Assembly (NCBI RefSeq): GCF_001509485.1
Contig: NZ_LLZI01000256.1
Coordinates: forward strand, 1 to 38,173
Origin: Streptomyces sp. NRRL F-4489
GTDB taxonomy: Bacteria; Actinomycetota; Actinomycetes; Streptomycetales; Streptomycetaceae
Length of the DNA stretch: 38,173 nt
Direction of reading: 5' to 3'
Shown in pieces: positions 29,238 to 37,472 of this stretch. The position numbers and the translations under genes are program-made. The notes below the pieces were generated by a model, which saw only the letters and a list, made by a program, of their open reading frames with translations, was not told the DNA's origin and did no database searches. How positions within the stretch are numbered: the stretch's first letter is position 1; each line of letters opens with the position of its first letter.

Positions 29238-30050
29238 ATGGCAACCGGTGCGACTGGCCACGTGCTGCACAAGCCCGCGAATCCGCTCCGCAAGGCCAAG
29301 CGGCGCCGCGCCCAGCTCAACGAGCATCTGCCCGTCGATCACCGGCTGAGCAGGATCTACCGCGTCGGAGCCGGGGTGATGGGGCTTGTGCTGGTCGCCT
29401 TCGGCGTCCTCGGGCTGACCCACAACATCGGCTTCTTCGACACCGGCGGCGCGACCGTGGCCGGGCTGAACACCAACGGTTCGCTGAGCGTGATCTCGAT
29501 CGTGGTCGGCGCGCTGCTCTTCGCCGGGATGGTGATCGGCGGGAACTTCGCCTCCACGCTCAATATCGTGCTCGGGGTGCTGTTCCTGCTGAGCGGCTTC
29601 GTGAATCTGGGGCTGCTGCAGACCGACGCCAACTTCCTCGCCTTCAAGATCCAGAACGTGCTGTTCAGCTTCGTGGTGGGCCTGCTGCTGCTGGTCTTCG
29701 GGATGTACGGGCGGGTCAGCGGCGGGCTGCCGCACGACAATCCGTACTGGCGGGCGCGGCACCCGGAGGAAGCCGAACTCTTCGACAGAGGCGAAATGCA
29801 CCCGGTGTCCGGGATGACCGCGGGCCGTCAGTCGGCCCGGGCGAAGATGCAGGGCGCTTGGCACGGCGGGCTGGGCTCGCTCGGCCCCGGCACCAGCCAC
29901 ACCGGCCCGCACCACCACGCGGGGGCGCACGCCGAGACCACCGGCGGCCGGGCCGGCGCGGACAGCGCGAAGGGGATGGAGGGCGCGAAGGGTACGGGTC
30001 GTCCGAAGCCTCATGGGGCGCCGCCGGCCGGCAGTTCTGAGGAGCTGTGA
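29238..30050 (+). CDS. DUF4383 membrane protein
   Basis: 270 residues; ATG 29238 with GAAGGAG seven nt upstream. Residues 1-40 are basic and soluble. Then come four helices: IYRVGAGVMGLVLVAFGVLGLT, LSVISIVVGALLFAGMVIGG, FASTLNIVLGVLFLLSGFVNLGLL, and NVLFSFVVGLLLLVFGMYGRVSGGL. The NFLAFKIQNVLFSFVVGLLLL stretch and the GvlgLt after helix 1 fit the DUF4383 family of four-helix actinobacterial membrane proteins of unknown function. A soluble C-terminal third contains a His-rich run (SHTGPHHHAGAHAETTGG) and Gly/Lys-rich repeats, possibly metal-binding. Single gene. Confidence 0.85.
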   Translation: MATGATGHVLHKPANPLRKAKRRRAQLNEHLPVDHRLSRIYRVGAGVMGLVLVAFGVLGLTHNIGFFDTGGATVAGLNTNGSLSVISIVVGALLFAGMVIGGNFASTLNIVLGVLFLLSGFVNLGLLQTDANFLAFKIQNVLFSFVVGLLLLVFGMYGRVSGGLPHDNPYWRARHPEEAELFDRGEMHPVSGMTAGRQSARAKMQGAWHGGLGSLGPGTSHTGPHHHAGAHAETTGGRAGADSAKGMEGAKGTGRPKPHGAPPAGSSEEL

Positions 30051-30323
30051 CGACGGTGCTGGTGGTGGTACCAGTTCGGGTCGGGGGTGCGTGAGAGGGC
30101 CATGCTGCCGCCAGACAGGGCGAAGGCGACCATGCCGGAGCCGCCGTGCCGGGGCGGCCGCGCCGGCGGTCAGCCGTAGCCGGACCGGGCCAGGACCCTC
30201 GCGGAACGCCCCGCCCCGGAGCAGAGGGCTCCAGAGCAGACCGCACCGGCGACGGCGGCCACCGCGAGCCGGCCCTTCCCCGCCCGGGCCGGAGACAGGG
30301 GCAACAGGCAACTCGGAGCGACC

Positions 30324-31028
30324 ATGGGCCAGTTGGGGAATCCCGCCTCGTTCGCCGATGGCGGGCCGTACGGCGCGGCCGTCGAGGTGCTCGCCACGCG
30401 GATCTTCGAGGGCCGCTACGGCGAGGGCGACGTGCTGGACATGCCGGAGCTGCTGGCCGAACTCGACGTCAGTCAGACCGTGCTGCGCGAGGCGGTGAGG
30501 GTGCTCACCACCAAGGGCCTGCTGGCCACCCGGCCGAATCACGGCACCTACGTCCGGCCCCGGGAGGACTGGAACCTCCTCGACTCCGACGTACTGCGCT
30601 GGAAGCTCGCGGCCGGCGCCTCCTCCGATTTCTACGCCGATGTGCTCGAACTCCGCCGGTCGATCGAGCCGGCGGCGGCCGCGCTGGCCGCGGAGCGCCG
30701 TACCGATGACGACCTGGAAGCGATCGGCGCCGCGCTCAGCGCGATGTCCGCGACCGAGGACGATCCGGTGCTGCTCATCCGCGCCGACGCGTCCTTCCAC
30801 ACCGCTGTGCTGCTCGCCTCCAACAACCGTTTCTACGCGCAGATGCACCGGGTGATCGTGCCCGTGATCGTCCAGCGGGGGCGCGAGGTGTACGCGTCGG
30901 GCGGCGCGTTCGAGCATCCGCACGCGGTGCACGCGGCGGTGGCCGAGGCCGTCCGGGACCGGGATCTGGACGGGGCCTACATGGCGATGCTGGAGCTGCT
31001 GGACAAGTCGGCGCGCGACCATCCGTAA
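30324..31028 (+). CDS. FadR/GntR family transcriptional regulator (FCD domain)
   Basis: 234 residues; ATG 30324 with GGAG seven nt upstream. The winged helix (about 15-80) includes AVEVLATRIFEGRYGEGDVLDMPELLAELDVSQTVLREAVRVLTTKGLLATRPNHGTYV. The FCD ligand domain (90-230) has LELRRSIEPAAAALAAERRTDDDL and LIRADASFHTAVLLASNNRF, with metal-site residues Asp155 and His159 of the usual D-x3-H. C-terminal HAVHAAVAEAVRDRD supplies the later His. FadR-type regulators respond to sugar acids such as gluconate or to other organic acids. No sugar-acid operon is adjacent, so the target lies elsewhere. The 273-nt spacer upstream (30051-30323) holds no gene. Confidence 0.92.
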   Translation: MGQLGNPASFADGGPYGAAVEVLATRIFEGRYGEGDVLDMPELLAELDVSQTVLREAVRVLTTKGLLATRPNHGTYVRPREDWNLLDSDVLRWKLAAGASSDFYADVLELRRSIEPAAAALAAERRTDDDLEAIGAALSAMSATEDDPVLLIRADASFHTAVLLASNNRFYAQMHRVIVPVIVQRGREVYASGGAFEHPHAVHAAVAEAVRDRDLDGAYMAMLELLDKSARDHP

Positions 31029-31265
31029 CGCCGAATGGAGCGACCGGACCGAACGGACCCAGCGGACCGCGCCCGGCCATGACCGGGACCTCGTGCTGGG
31101 CCTCTCTGTCGCTTTCATGTCCGGATCTCCCCCTTCGGCGTCTGCGGCGCCTGCCGACTTCCGTCACGTTGCGTGAACGCATCGGCACCCGCCGCGAGTT
31201 CCCGCTCCGGCGAAGGGAAGCGGATGTTGGGGTTCGTGCGGGCCGCGGGACGTGTTCGCCCCGGT

Positions 31266-31271
31266 TAGCCT
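31266..31271 (+). promoter_or_regulatory. -10 element of a probably leaderless FmdB transcript (TAGCCT)
   Basis: TAGCCT ends 6 nt before the FmdB ATG (31278), the usual distance for transcripts starting at the start codon. No ribosome site is present. No good -35 seen. The rest of the 249-nt spacer contains a TCACG-TTG-CGTGA dyad (31162-31174). Confidence 0.5.
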
Positions 31272-31277
31272 GTGGCC

Positions 31278-31502
31278 ATGCCCCGTTACGAGTACCGGTG
31301 CCGTCCCTGCGGGACCACCTTTGAGCTGAACCGGCCGATGGCCGAGTCGTCCGCCGCGGCCGTCTGCCCCGAGGGCCACGAGGACACCGTCAAGCTGCTG
31401 TCCACCGTCTCGGTCGGGGGGACGGCCTCCGGGCCGGGCCCGTCCGCGGCCCCGCGCGGCGGCGGAGGCGGCGGGTGCTGCGGAGGCGGCTGCTGCGGCT
31501 GA
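31278..31502 (+). CDS. FmdB-type zinc-ribbon protein
   Basis: 74 residues, MPRYEYRCRPCGTTFELNRPMAE start. Zinc-ribbon ligands are Cys8, Cys11, Cys30 and probably His34 (CPEGH), a variant of the usual fourth Cys. The end is a Gly-rich tail with CCGGGCCG, a common ending in actinobacterial FmdB proteins. Members are small putative transcription or assembly factors first described in formamide/acetamide gene regulation; role in Streptomyces unknown. The first 40 residues are the family core; length is normal. Alternative GTG start at 31272 would add two residues. Confidence 0.9.
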   Translation: MPRYEYRCRPCGTTFELNRPMAESSAAAVCPEGHEDTVKLLSTVSVGGTASGPGPSAAPRGGGGGGCCGGGCCG

Positions 31503-31604
31503 CACGACGGAGCCCGGCGCGGCACCGACCGCGGCCCGGCGGCCCGGCCCGGCGCCGCCGCTGCCGCGCGGGGCCCGCCGCGTACGCCCACGCAGCGGCC
31601 GCAC

Positions 31605-31618
31605 GCCCCCGCGGGGGC
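31605..31618. terminator. Palindrome between convergent FmdB and O-methyltransferase genes
   Basis: GCCCCCGCGGGGGC is a perfect 14-bp palindrome immediately before the minus-strand stop at 31619. Probably terminates the FmdB transcript and, from the other strand, the O-methyltransferase operon. Confidence 0.45.
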
Positions 31619-32278
31619 CTACCGCCGCCGCGCCAGCGTCACCCCGTCCGCCACCGTGACCAGGACCGCCTCCGTGCGCGGGTCACGGCGGACGTGGTCG
31701 TTGAACTCGCGGATCGCCAGCGCCGGTCCGGAGGCCGCGGGGTCGGTGACCTCGCCGTGGTAGAGGACGTTGTCCGCGACCAGCAGGCCACCGGGGCGCA
31801 GGCGCGGGACCAGTTCTTCCCAGTAGCCGATGTAGCCGCCCTTGTCGGCGTCGAGGTAGACCAGGTCCAGGTGCGGTTCGGGCGGCAGGCCCCGGAGGGT
31901 CTCCAGGGCGGGTCCGAGCCGCAGCCGGATCCGGTCGGCGACGCCGGCCGCGGCCCACGCCTCCCGGCCGTACGCGGTCCACTCCTCGGAGACGTCGCAG
32001 GTCAGCACCGTCCCGTCGGCGGGCAGCGCCTGAGCCATGGCGAGCGTGGCGAAGCCGGTGAAGGTGCCCACCTCCACCACCTGCCGGGCCCCGGTCAGGC
32101 GGACCAGGAAGGCGAGCAGCGGCGCCTGTTCCGGTGCCGACAGCATCCCGGCCGCCTCGGGGAAGTGCTCCCGGGTGACGTCCGCCAGCGCCTCCAGCGC
32201 GGGGTCGAGCGGTGGGTTCTGCGCGAGGACGTAGGCGTACAGCTCCGGGGTGAGCGGGGTGTTCTTCGGCTCGGGCAC
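31619..32278 (-). CDS. O-methyltransferase (caffeoyl-CoA/catechol OMT family)
   Basis: 219 residues from GTG 32278-32276 with AGGAGGAGA six nt upstream. Family motifs: N-terminal SAPEQAPLLAFLVRLTGARQVVEVGTFTGFATLAMAQALP (SAM motif I EVGTFTGF 69-76), VLTCDVSEEWTAYGREAWAAAGV, LDLVYLDADKGGYIGYWE (metal-ligand Asp143 in LDADK, Lys146), and ADNVLYHGEV (Asp169-Asn170 metal site). Such enzymes methylate a catechol-type hydroxyl with Mg2+ in the cytoplasm. It is 134 nt downstream of the HAD gene on the same strand, so it may be at the end of the Ter-associated operon, or independent. No terminator separates them clearly. Confidence 0.92.
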   Translation of the reverse strand: MPEPKNTPLTPELYAYVLAQNPPLDPALEALADVTREHFPEAAGMLSAPEQAPLLAFLVRLTGARQVVEVGTFTGFATLAMAQALPADGTVLTCDVSEEWTAYGREAWAAAGVADRIRLRLGPALETLRGLPPEPHLDLVYLDADKGGYIGYWEELVPRLRPGGLLVADNVLYHGEVTDPAASGPALAIREFNDHVRRDPRTEAVLVTVADGVTLARRR

Positions 32279-32412
32279 GGCTCTCCTCCTGGTCCCCCGG
32301 CAGCCTACGGCCGGCCCCCGCACCGGGCCGGCAGGCACGCCCCGGGGCAGCGGGGGCGCCCGGGTCGGGCGCGCCCCCGTCAGGCGCGCCCCTGATCAGC
32401 GGGCGCCCCGGG

Positions 32413-33240
32413 TCAGCAGGCGCCCCCCGGCTCCGTACCCCCCAGGAAGGCGCGCACGATCGCCTCCCCCGCCGCCACCCCGCGCGCGGTGAGCGCGGTG
32501 ACGTGCGGGGCCTGCCAGCCGGTGTCGGCCAGTTCCCCGTGGCCGGGGCGCCAGGCGCGGTCCGCGGCCAGCAGCAGATCGGCGTCCAGCAGCGAGTCGC
32601 CGGCCGCCAGGAAGCCGCCGGCGCCGGTGCGGCGGACCACCTCGGCGACCGCCGCGCTCTTGGTGAGCGGCCGCGGTACGGCGTAGATCTTGCGGCCCTG
32701 GAGGGAGACCGTCCAGCCGCGCGGCTCCGCCCAAGCGGCCAGCTCGGCGACCCAGCCCTCGGGGAGCAGCGCCCGCTCGACGACCAGGTAGGCGAAGAGG
32801 TCCTCGGCGGTGCGGGCGCTGCGCAGCCAGGCGGGATCGGTGGTGCGCAGCAGGTGCGCGCGGACCTCCTCCAGGGGCGCGCACCGGGCCGCGAGGCGGG
32901 CGGTGACGGTGCGCTGCCAGTCCGGGTCGGACTCGCCGCGGACGAGGAGGTGGCCCCCGTTGGCGCAGACGGCGTACGCGGGGGGCGGGCCGGGGAGGCG
33001 GATGCGCCCGTACTGCTCGCGGGTGCGGGTGGTGGCCGGGACGAAGGTGGTACGGCCGGCAAGCGCGGCCAGCAGCCCGGCGGCGGTCTCGGTCAGGTAG
33101 GACAGCGGCCGGCCCTCGTAGACCTCGACGCACAGCAGCCGGGGCGCGGCGGCGTCCGGCCCGGTGAGGTGCAGGGCCGGGGCCGAGTAGATCAGGGTGC
33201 GGTCGAGGTCGCTGGCGACCAGGGGGGCGGGTGCGGTCAC
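32413..33240 (-). CDS. HAD-IIB phosphatase of the Ter-associated module
   Basis: 275 residues. Start GTG 33240-33238 overlaps the TGA of the upstream gene (GTGA), indicating translational coupling. Motif I DLDRTLIYS (11-19; Asp11, Asp13), CANGG, Lys194 in LTKSAAVAE, and GDSLLDAD (214-221) are the HAD catalytic set with a C2 (type IIB) cap in the middle. The DLDRTLIYS start is typical of the HAD genes that accompany TerD/PRTase clusters. It would remove a phosphate late in the pathway to release a small metabolite (inference from the neighbourhood). The gene ends 134 nt before the O-methyltransferase. Confidence 0.9.
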   Translation of the reverse strand: MTAPAPLVASDLDRTLIYSAPALHLTGPDAAAPRLLCVEVYEGRPLSYLTETAAGLLAALAGRTTFVPATTRTREQYGRIRLPGPPPAYAVCANGGHLLVRGESDPDWQRTVTARLAARCAPLEEVRAHLLRTTDPAWLRSARTAEDLFAYLVVERALLPEGWVAELAAWAEPRGWTVSLQGRKIYAVPRPLTKSAAVAEVVRRTGAGGFLAAGDSLLDADLLLAADRAWRPGHGELADTGWQAPHVTALTARGVAAGEAIVRAFLGGTEPGGAC

Positions 33241-36020
33241 CGGGCGGCCACCGCTCTGCCGTCCGCCCCGGTGGCGCCGCGGGTGTAACGGGGGTGGACC
33301 AATCCCACGCAGGTGTACGGGAGTTCACCGACCTCTTCGACGGGGACGCCGCGCCGCTCGGCCAGCAGCCGGATGTGGTCGAGGTCGCGGCCGGCGCCCC
33401 GCCGGGCCAGGATCCGCCAGGGGACGCGGCGCAGCAGGACGCGGGTGGTCTCGCCGACGCCCGGTTTGACGAGGTTGACGTCGTGGATGCCGTACTCCTC
33501 GCTGATCCGCGCGACAGCCGCCCAGCCGGCCCAGGTGGGAGTGCGGTCGGCGGCGGTCAGCGCCCGGACGCCGGCCGCGACCGCGCCGGTGACCGCGTCG
33601 AAGCGGGCGCTGACGGTGTCCAGGAATTCCGCCGACAGATCGCTGCCGGCCAGCTCGCGGTAGAACTTCGCGCCGTGGAAGTCGTCCGGTCCGACCAGAT
33701 CGGCGCGGAGCACGGTGCGCGAAATGAGCCCGGAGACGGTGGAGTTCAGGCAGGCGGAGGGGATGAGGAAGTCGTCGCGGGTGCCGTAGGTGTCGACGCA
33801 GCCGCCGGGGTCGGCGAGCACCGCGATCCGCGGGTCGAAGCCGGCGAACTCCGGGGCGGCGGCGAGCGCGCCGGCCAGTTCGCGGGTGATGGCGCCCTTG
33901 CCCGTCCAGCCGTCCACGAAGACGACGTCCCGGGGATCGTGGTGGGCGGCGAGCCAGCGCAGCGCGGTGGTGTCGATACCGCGGCCGCGGACGATGGAGA
34001 CGGCGTAGTGCGGGAGGTCCAGGCCCCGGGTGTGCCGGGCCCAGCGGCGCATCAGGATGCCGATGGGGGTGCCGGCCCGGGCCAGGGAGACCAGCACCGG
34101 GCGCGGGCCCCGTTCGGCGAGGACGGTCTCGGTGACCGTGCCGACCGCGCGCGCGATCCGGTCCGCGGAGCCGCGCAGCGCGGTGCGGAACAGCTCCTGG
34201 TAGGCGGCGTCGGGCTGGTACTCGACCGGCAGCGACTCGGCGTAGTGCGCGCCGCCGCGCTGGATCGCCTCCTCGCGCTCCTCGGTGGGCGCCTCCAGGG
34301 TGACGTCGGACAGGTCCTGGAGCAGCCAGCCGACCTCCTCGGGGGCGTACGAGGAGAAGGCGGGGCCGCGCAGCGGGGCGGGCAGCGCCCGGGGCGGGGC
34401 GGGGGTGTACGAGGGGACGACGGCGAGCAGCAGCCGGTCGGTGTGGGCGGCGAGGCGGTCCAGGAGGCCGCCGGGGGCGTGGAGTTCGGGGCGGTCGCCG
34501 GCCGAGTCGACGACCGCGACGACGGCGTCGAAGCGGCGCGCGGGGTCGCTCCCGGGGGCGACGTTGTAGGCGTAGCGCTCCCCCGGGCCATCGGCCGGCC
34601 GGTCGTGGGCGGGGAAGGCGAGCCGGGTGCGAATGGCGTAGCCGGGGTCGTCGACGGCGAGCACCGGGGAGCGGGTGGTGGTGGAGAAGCGGACGTCAGC
34701 GCCGGTCCCGGCGAGCCGGGCGGCCAGGGCTCCGGCCAGGCGCAGCGGGGCGTACATCAGCTCCTCGTTGCCGAGGACGAGGATCCGGCGGGCGCCGGTG
34801 AGGCGGTCCGCGAGCCGGGCGGCCATGACCGGCAGGTGCTGCTCCAGGAGGGCGCGGTGCGCGGGGGTGAAACCGTGCCGGCCGCCGTCGGGGAGGCCGG
34901 CGGGCCAGCCGAGGTCGATCCGGACGGCGGGCGGGGCGGCGCGGCCGGTGGCGGGCGGGGTCGGCTCCTCCTGGGCGACCAGCTCCCGGCCGCGCTCCTC
35001 CTGGGCGGCGGCCGGCTCCCGGCCGCGCTCCTCGTAGGCCGCGACCAGCTCCCGGCCGCGCTCCAGGACGCCGGCGGGCAGGCGTACGCCCCCGGAGGCC
35101 AGCGCCACCAGGTCGATACGGGCGCCCAGCCCGGCCGCGAACTCCGCGAGCCGGTCCCGGTCCTCGTCGGAGCGCATGTCCACCAGGGCGACGACGACGT
35201 ACCGGCCCCGTGGGTAACGGGCGTGCAGGGCGCGGAGGGTGTTCAGCACCGTCCGCCCGGTGGAGAACTCGTCGTCCACCAGCACCAGGGGCCCGTCCCC
35301 GGCGAGCAGCCCGGGGTCCTCGGGGAGGAGCAGGTGGGAGGTGGCGTGGCTGTGCTCCTCCTCGAAGCCGGCGGCGTGCCGGACGCCGGGCACCGGGCGC
35401 CGGGTGGAGTGCAGGTACGGGGCGAGGCCGAGGCCGTCGGCGACCGAGTGGCCGAGGCCGGTGGCGGTCTCGGCGTAGCCCAGGACGACGGCGCGGGCGG
35501 CGTCGGCGTCGCCGAGCAGGTCCCGGACCCGGCGGCCGAGCCCGACGCCCGCCTCATAGACCACGTCAGGGCGCTGCGGTACGTGCTTGCCGAGGACGGT
35601 GGAGACCAGCAGGTGGGCGCGGCGGGGGTTGCGCCGCAGGGCCAGTCCGAGCAGCTCCGGCAGCTGTTCGCCGCCGGTCAGCGCGATGCCGAGGTGGCGG
35701 GCGACCCAGGCGCCCGTCCACCCGGCGGGGGGTATCAGCTCCGCCGCGCGGTCCGTGCCGCTTGTGCCGTCCGTGCCGCCTATACCGCCTGTGCTGCCCG
35801 TGCCGTTGTCCATGCCGCCTTCCATGCCGCCTTCCCTGCCGTCCGCCGTGCCGTCTTCCGTATGGTCCGCTGCCATACCGTCGTTCCGCTCCGCATCTGC
35901 CGTCCGCCGCCGTTCCGTTCCGAGCGCCGCGTCCGTACCGCTCGCCGCTTCCGTACCGACCGCGGCTTCCGTCCCGCCTGCTATACGGCTCCCGCCCGCC
36001 ATTCCGCTTCCGCCCGCCAT
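33237..36020 (-). CDS. Multi-domain phosphoribosyltransferase fusion: PRTase-TRSP-StiP/PRTase-PELOTA
   Basis: Up to 927 residues; start uncertain. Minus-strand ATG 36020 begins a 90-residue Gly/Thr/Asp low-complexity leader; the fold really begins near GWTGAWVARHLGI (about 100). Domain 1 (about 115-310): phosphoribosyltransferase with PRPP loop LVLVDDEFSTGRTVLNTL. Linker (316-352): imperfect repeat of ERGRELVA.EE. Domain 2 (about 368-570): TRSP-type, RRILVLGNEELMYAPLRLAGALAARL. Domain 3 (about 555-830): StiP/PRTase-like with ALVSLARAGTPIG region and VFVDGWTGKGAITREL. Domain 4 (about 845-912): PELOTA-like, LAERRGVPVEEVGELPYTCVGLVHP. Known Ter-associated modules encode these parts, often as two proteins; here they are one. 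Predicted to attach and process ribose-phosphate on a nucleoside-like metabolite. The end is coupled to the HAD gene. Confidence 0.85.
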   Translation of the reverse strand: MAGGSGMAGGSRIAGGTEAAVGTEAASGTDAALGTERRRTADAERNDGMAADHTEDGTADGREGGMEGGMDNGTGSTGGIGGTDGTSGTDRAAELIPPAGWTGAWVARHLGIALTGGEQLPELLGLALRRNPRRAHLLVSTVLGKHVPQRPDVVYEAGVGLGRRVRDLLGDADAARAVVLGYAETATGLGHSVADGLGLAPYLHSTRRPVPGVRHAAGFEEEHSHATSHLLLPEDPGLLAGDGPLVLVDDEFSTGRTVLNTLRALHARYPRGRYVVVALVDMRSDEDRDRLAEFAAGLGARIDLVALASGGVRLPAGVLERGRELVAAYEERGREPAAAQEERGRELVAQEEPTPPATGRAAPPAVRIDLGWPAGLPDGGRHGFTPAHRALLEQHLPVMAARLADRLTGARRILVLGNEELMYAPLRLAGALAARLAGTGADVRFSTTTRSPVLAVDDPGYAIRTRLAFPAHDRPADGPGERYAYNVAPGSDPARRFDAVVAVVDSAGDRPELHAPGGLLDRLAAHTDRLLLAVVPSYTPAPPRALPAPLRGPAFSSYAPEEVGWLLQDLSDVTLEAPTEEREEAIQRGGAHYAESLPVEYQPDAAYQELFRTALRGSADRIARAVGTVTETVLAERGPRPVLVSLARAGTPIGILMRRWARHTRGLDLPHYAVSIVRGRGIDTTALRWLAAHHDPRDVVFVDGWTGKGAITRELAGALAAAPEFAGFDPRIAVLADPGGCVDTYGTRDDFLIPSACLNSTVSGLISRTVLRADLVGPDDFHGAKFYRELAGSDLSAEFLDTVSARFDAVTGAVAAGVRALTAADRTPTWAGWAAVARISEEYGIHDVNLVKPGVGETTRVLLRRVPWRILARRGAGRDLDHIRLLAERRGVPVEEVGELPYTCVGLVHPRYTRGATGADGRAVAAR
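34965..35060 (-). repeat. Three imperfect 30-33-bp repeats in the PRTase linker
   Basis: Units at 34965-34994, 34995-35027 and 35028-35060, each ending AGCTCCCGGCCGCG or GGCTCCCGGCCGCG. They encode the Glu/Arg-rich linker between the first PRTase and the TRSP domain. Confidence 0.8.
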
Positions 36021-36035
36021 CCCGCTTCCGCTTCC
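35750..36035. repeat. Low-complexity region at the start of the PRTase fusion gene
   Basis: A run of degenerate 9-15-bp units of the form GCCGTCCGTGCCGCCT / GCTTCCGTACCG, as CCATGCCGCCTT and CGCTTCCGCCCGCCAT. On the minus strand it encodes Gly/Thr/Asp/Ala-rich sequence. The closest copies to the upstream CitE stop (36020-36035) repeat CTTCCG. The pattern suggests replication slippage. Confidence 0.7.
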
Positions 36036-36037
36036 GC

Positions 36038-37210
36038 TCAGGCCGGCTGGAGGCTGGCCGTCAGCAGCTCCACGAAGCCGACGTCCTCGCGCGCCACGCC
36101 GAACGCCTCGGCGCGCAGCAGCGTCCGCTCGGCCCAGGCGCGGTGCGGTTTCACCTCGTTCATCTTGTTGGTGTACGAGGAGCGCAGCACCCCGCCGTCG
36201 CCGCGCTCGGGCCGCAGGATGTCGGTGGCGTCGCTGTACTCCTCGTGGCTGACCACGGAGAGCGCGTGCACCGGGGCGACGTGCGAGGGGTGGATGCAGG
36301 TCTTGCCGGTCAGGCCGTTGGCGCGGTCCAGTTCGATCTCCCGCAGCAGGCCGTCCATGTCATGCTCGATGAGGCTGGTGCGCAGCTCCTCGGCCTGGCC
36401 CAGGAACGGGCTGCGGCGCAGCTGCGGCTTGAACATCCGCTCGTGCAGCCGGAAGTACTCCCACACCGGGCCGGTGACGGTGAAGCCGGTGCCGTCGGCG
36501 CGGCCGAGGACGTTGACCACGTCGGCGATGACCGAGGCGACGATCTGGACGTCGTAGGCGGTCATGTCAGGGGCGCGGCGCAGGCCGTAGGCGGAGCAGA
36601 AGTCGGTGACGCCGAGACGGAGGGCGAGGATCCGCTCGCGGTGGGCGTCCACGGTGCGGGCGATCCCGGCCAGGGTCGCGGCGCGGCTCTCCAGGTGGAG
36701 CAGCTGCGGGGATTCCAGCACCGGCATCGCGAACAGCCGCCGCCCGCAGGCGGATTCGGCGGCGGTCAGCGCGTCCAGGAACGGCACCCCGCGCTCTTCG
36801 GTGAACTTGGGCAGGACGAATCCGGACAGCCGGCGCACGGTGCCGCCCAGCCGGCGCACCAGATCCCGTATCTGCCGCGGTTCGCGGACCCGGATGAACA
36901 GCAGCGGCAGGTCCTCGCCGCGCGCGGCGGCCTCGTCGAGCAGCGTGAACTGGCGGATGAGATTCTCCTCGCCGGCCGCCACATCGCCGTCGCCTATGGA
37001 GTCCTCCAGGCACAGCACCATGGACGTGACCCCGCGGGCGGCCTGCTTGCGGACGTCGTCGGCGAGGCGGGGGCGGGTGGCAGGGCTGTAGAGCGTGGCA
37101 CCGAGGGCGGCCGCGAGCGTGCGGGCGGGGGAGTCGGCGGTGAACTCCACCGGCTCCTTGTGGAACAGAGTCTTCCGGATATCCGGTGCAAGATGCCCAA
37201 AGTGCCGCAT
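36038..37210 (-). CDS. HpcH/HpaI-CitE-like aldolase/lyase of the Ter module
   Basis: 390 residues from ATG 37210-37208, with GGGGAG just upstream. TIM-barrel lyase features: GATLYSPATRPRLADDV, VTSMVLCLEDSIGDGDV (Glu69-Asp70 metal site), LPLLFIRVREPRQI (substrate Arg), LSGFVLPKFTEE and FAMPVLESPQL, and late GKTCIHPSHVAPVHAL. This matches the CitE-like proteins of TerD-linked gene clusters, not citrate lyase itself. It likely makes or cleaves a C-C bond of the metabolite scaffold. First gene of the minus-strand operon; its stop is 17 nt from the next possible start. Start region faces TerD divergently across 262 nt. Confidence 0.88.
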   Translation of the reverse strand: MRHFGHLAPDIRKTLFHKEPVEFTADSPARTLAAALGATLYSPATRPRLADDVRKQAARGVTSMVLCLEDSIGDGDVAAGEENLIRQFTLLDEAAARGEDLPLLFIRVREPRQIRDLVRRLGGTVRRLSGFVLPKFTEERGVPFLDALTAAESACGRRLFAMPVLESPQLLHLESRAATLAGIARTVDAHRERILALRLGVTDFCSAYGLRRAPDMTAYDVQIVASVIADVVNVLGRADGTGFTVTGPVWEYFRLHERMFKPQLRRSPFLGQAEELRTSLIEHDMDGLLREIELDRANGLTGKTCIHPSHVAPVHALSVVSHEEYSDATDILRPERGDGGVLRSSYTNKMNEVKPHRAWAERTLLRAEAFGVAREDVGFVELLTASLQPA

Positions 37211-37279
37211 ACAACTCCCCGTGGAAAAGCGGGAACCGGGCACCCCGCTGCGTCTCGCTGTCTGGATCCAGCCGGTAAT

Positions 37280-37308
37280 CGTACGTGTGTGGGGGTGCGG
37301 AAAGTTCC
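37280..37308 (-). promoter_or_regulatory. Possible ECF-sigma-type promoter of the Ter operon
   Basis: On the minus strand GGAAC (37308-37304) and CGTACG (37285-37280) are 18 nt apart, like ECF promoters (GGAAC...CGT). Upstream the word GGCGGGAA(A/C)TT occurs twice. Both support stress-type control but are weak on their own. The rest of the 262-nt divergent spacer holds no gene. Confidence 0.35.
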
Positions 37309-37472
37309 CGCCCACGTGAATTTCCCGCCATGCGGAAGGCGCCGCCCGGTGGCGATCGGACGACTGCCGGACGGTCACCAGGCGGGGCCGCGTACGGCCA
37401 GCGGGCGGCGGCCCGGACCCGCGCCCGGCCCCCGCGTTGTGGCGGCCAACCGGAGGAAGGCAGGATTGCCGC

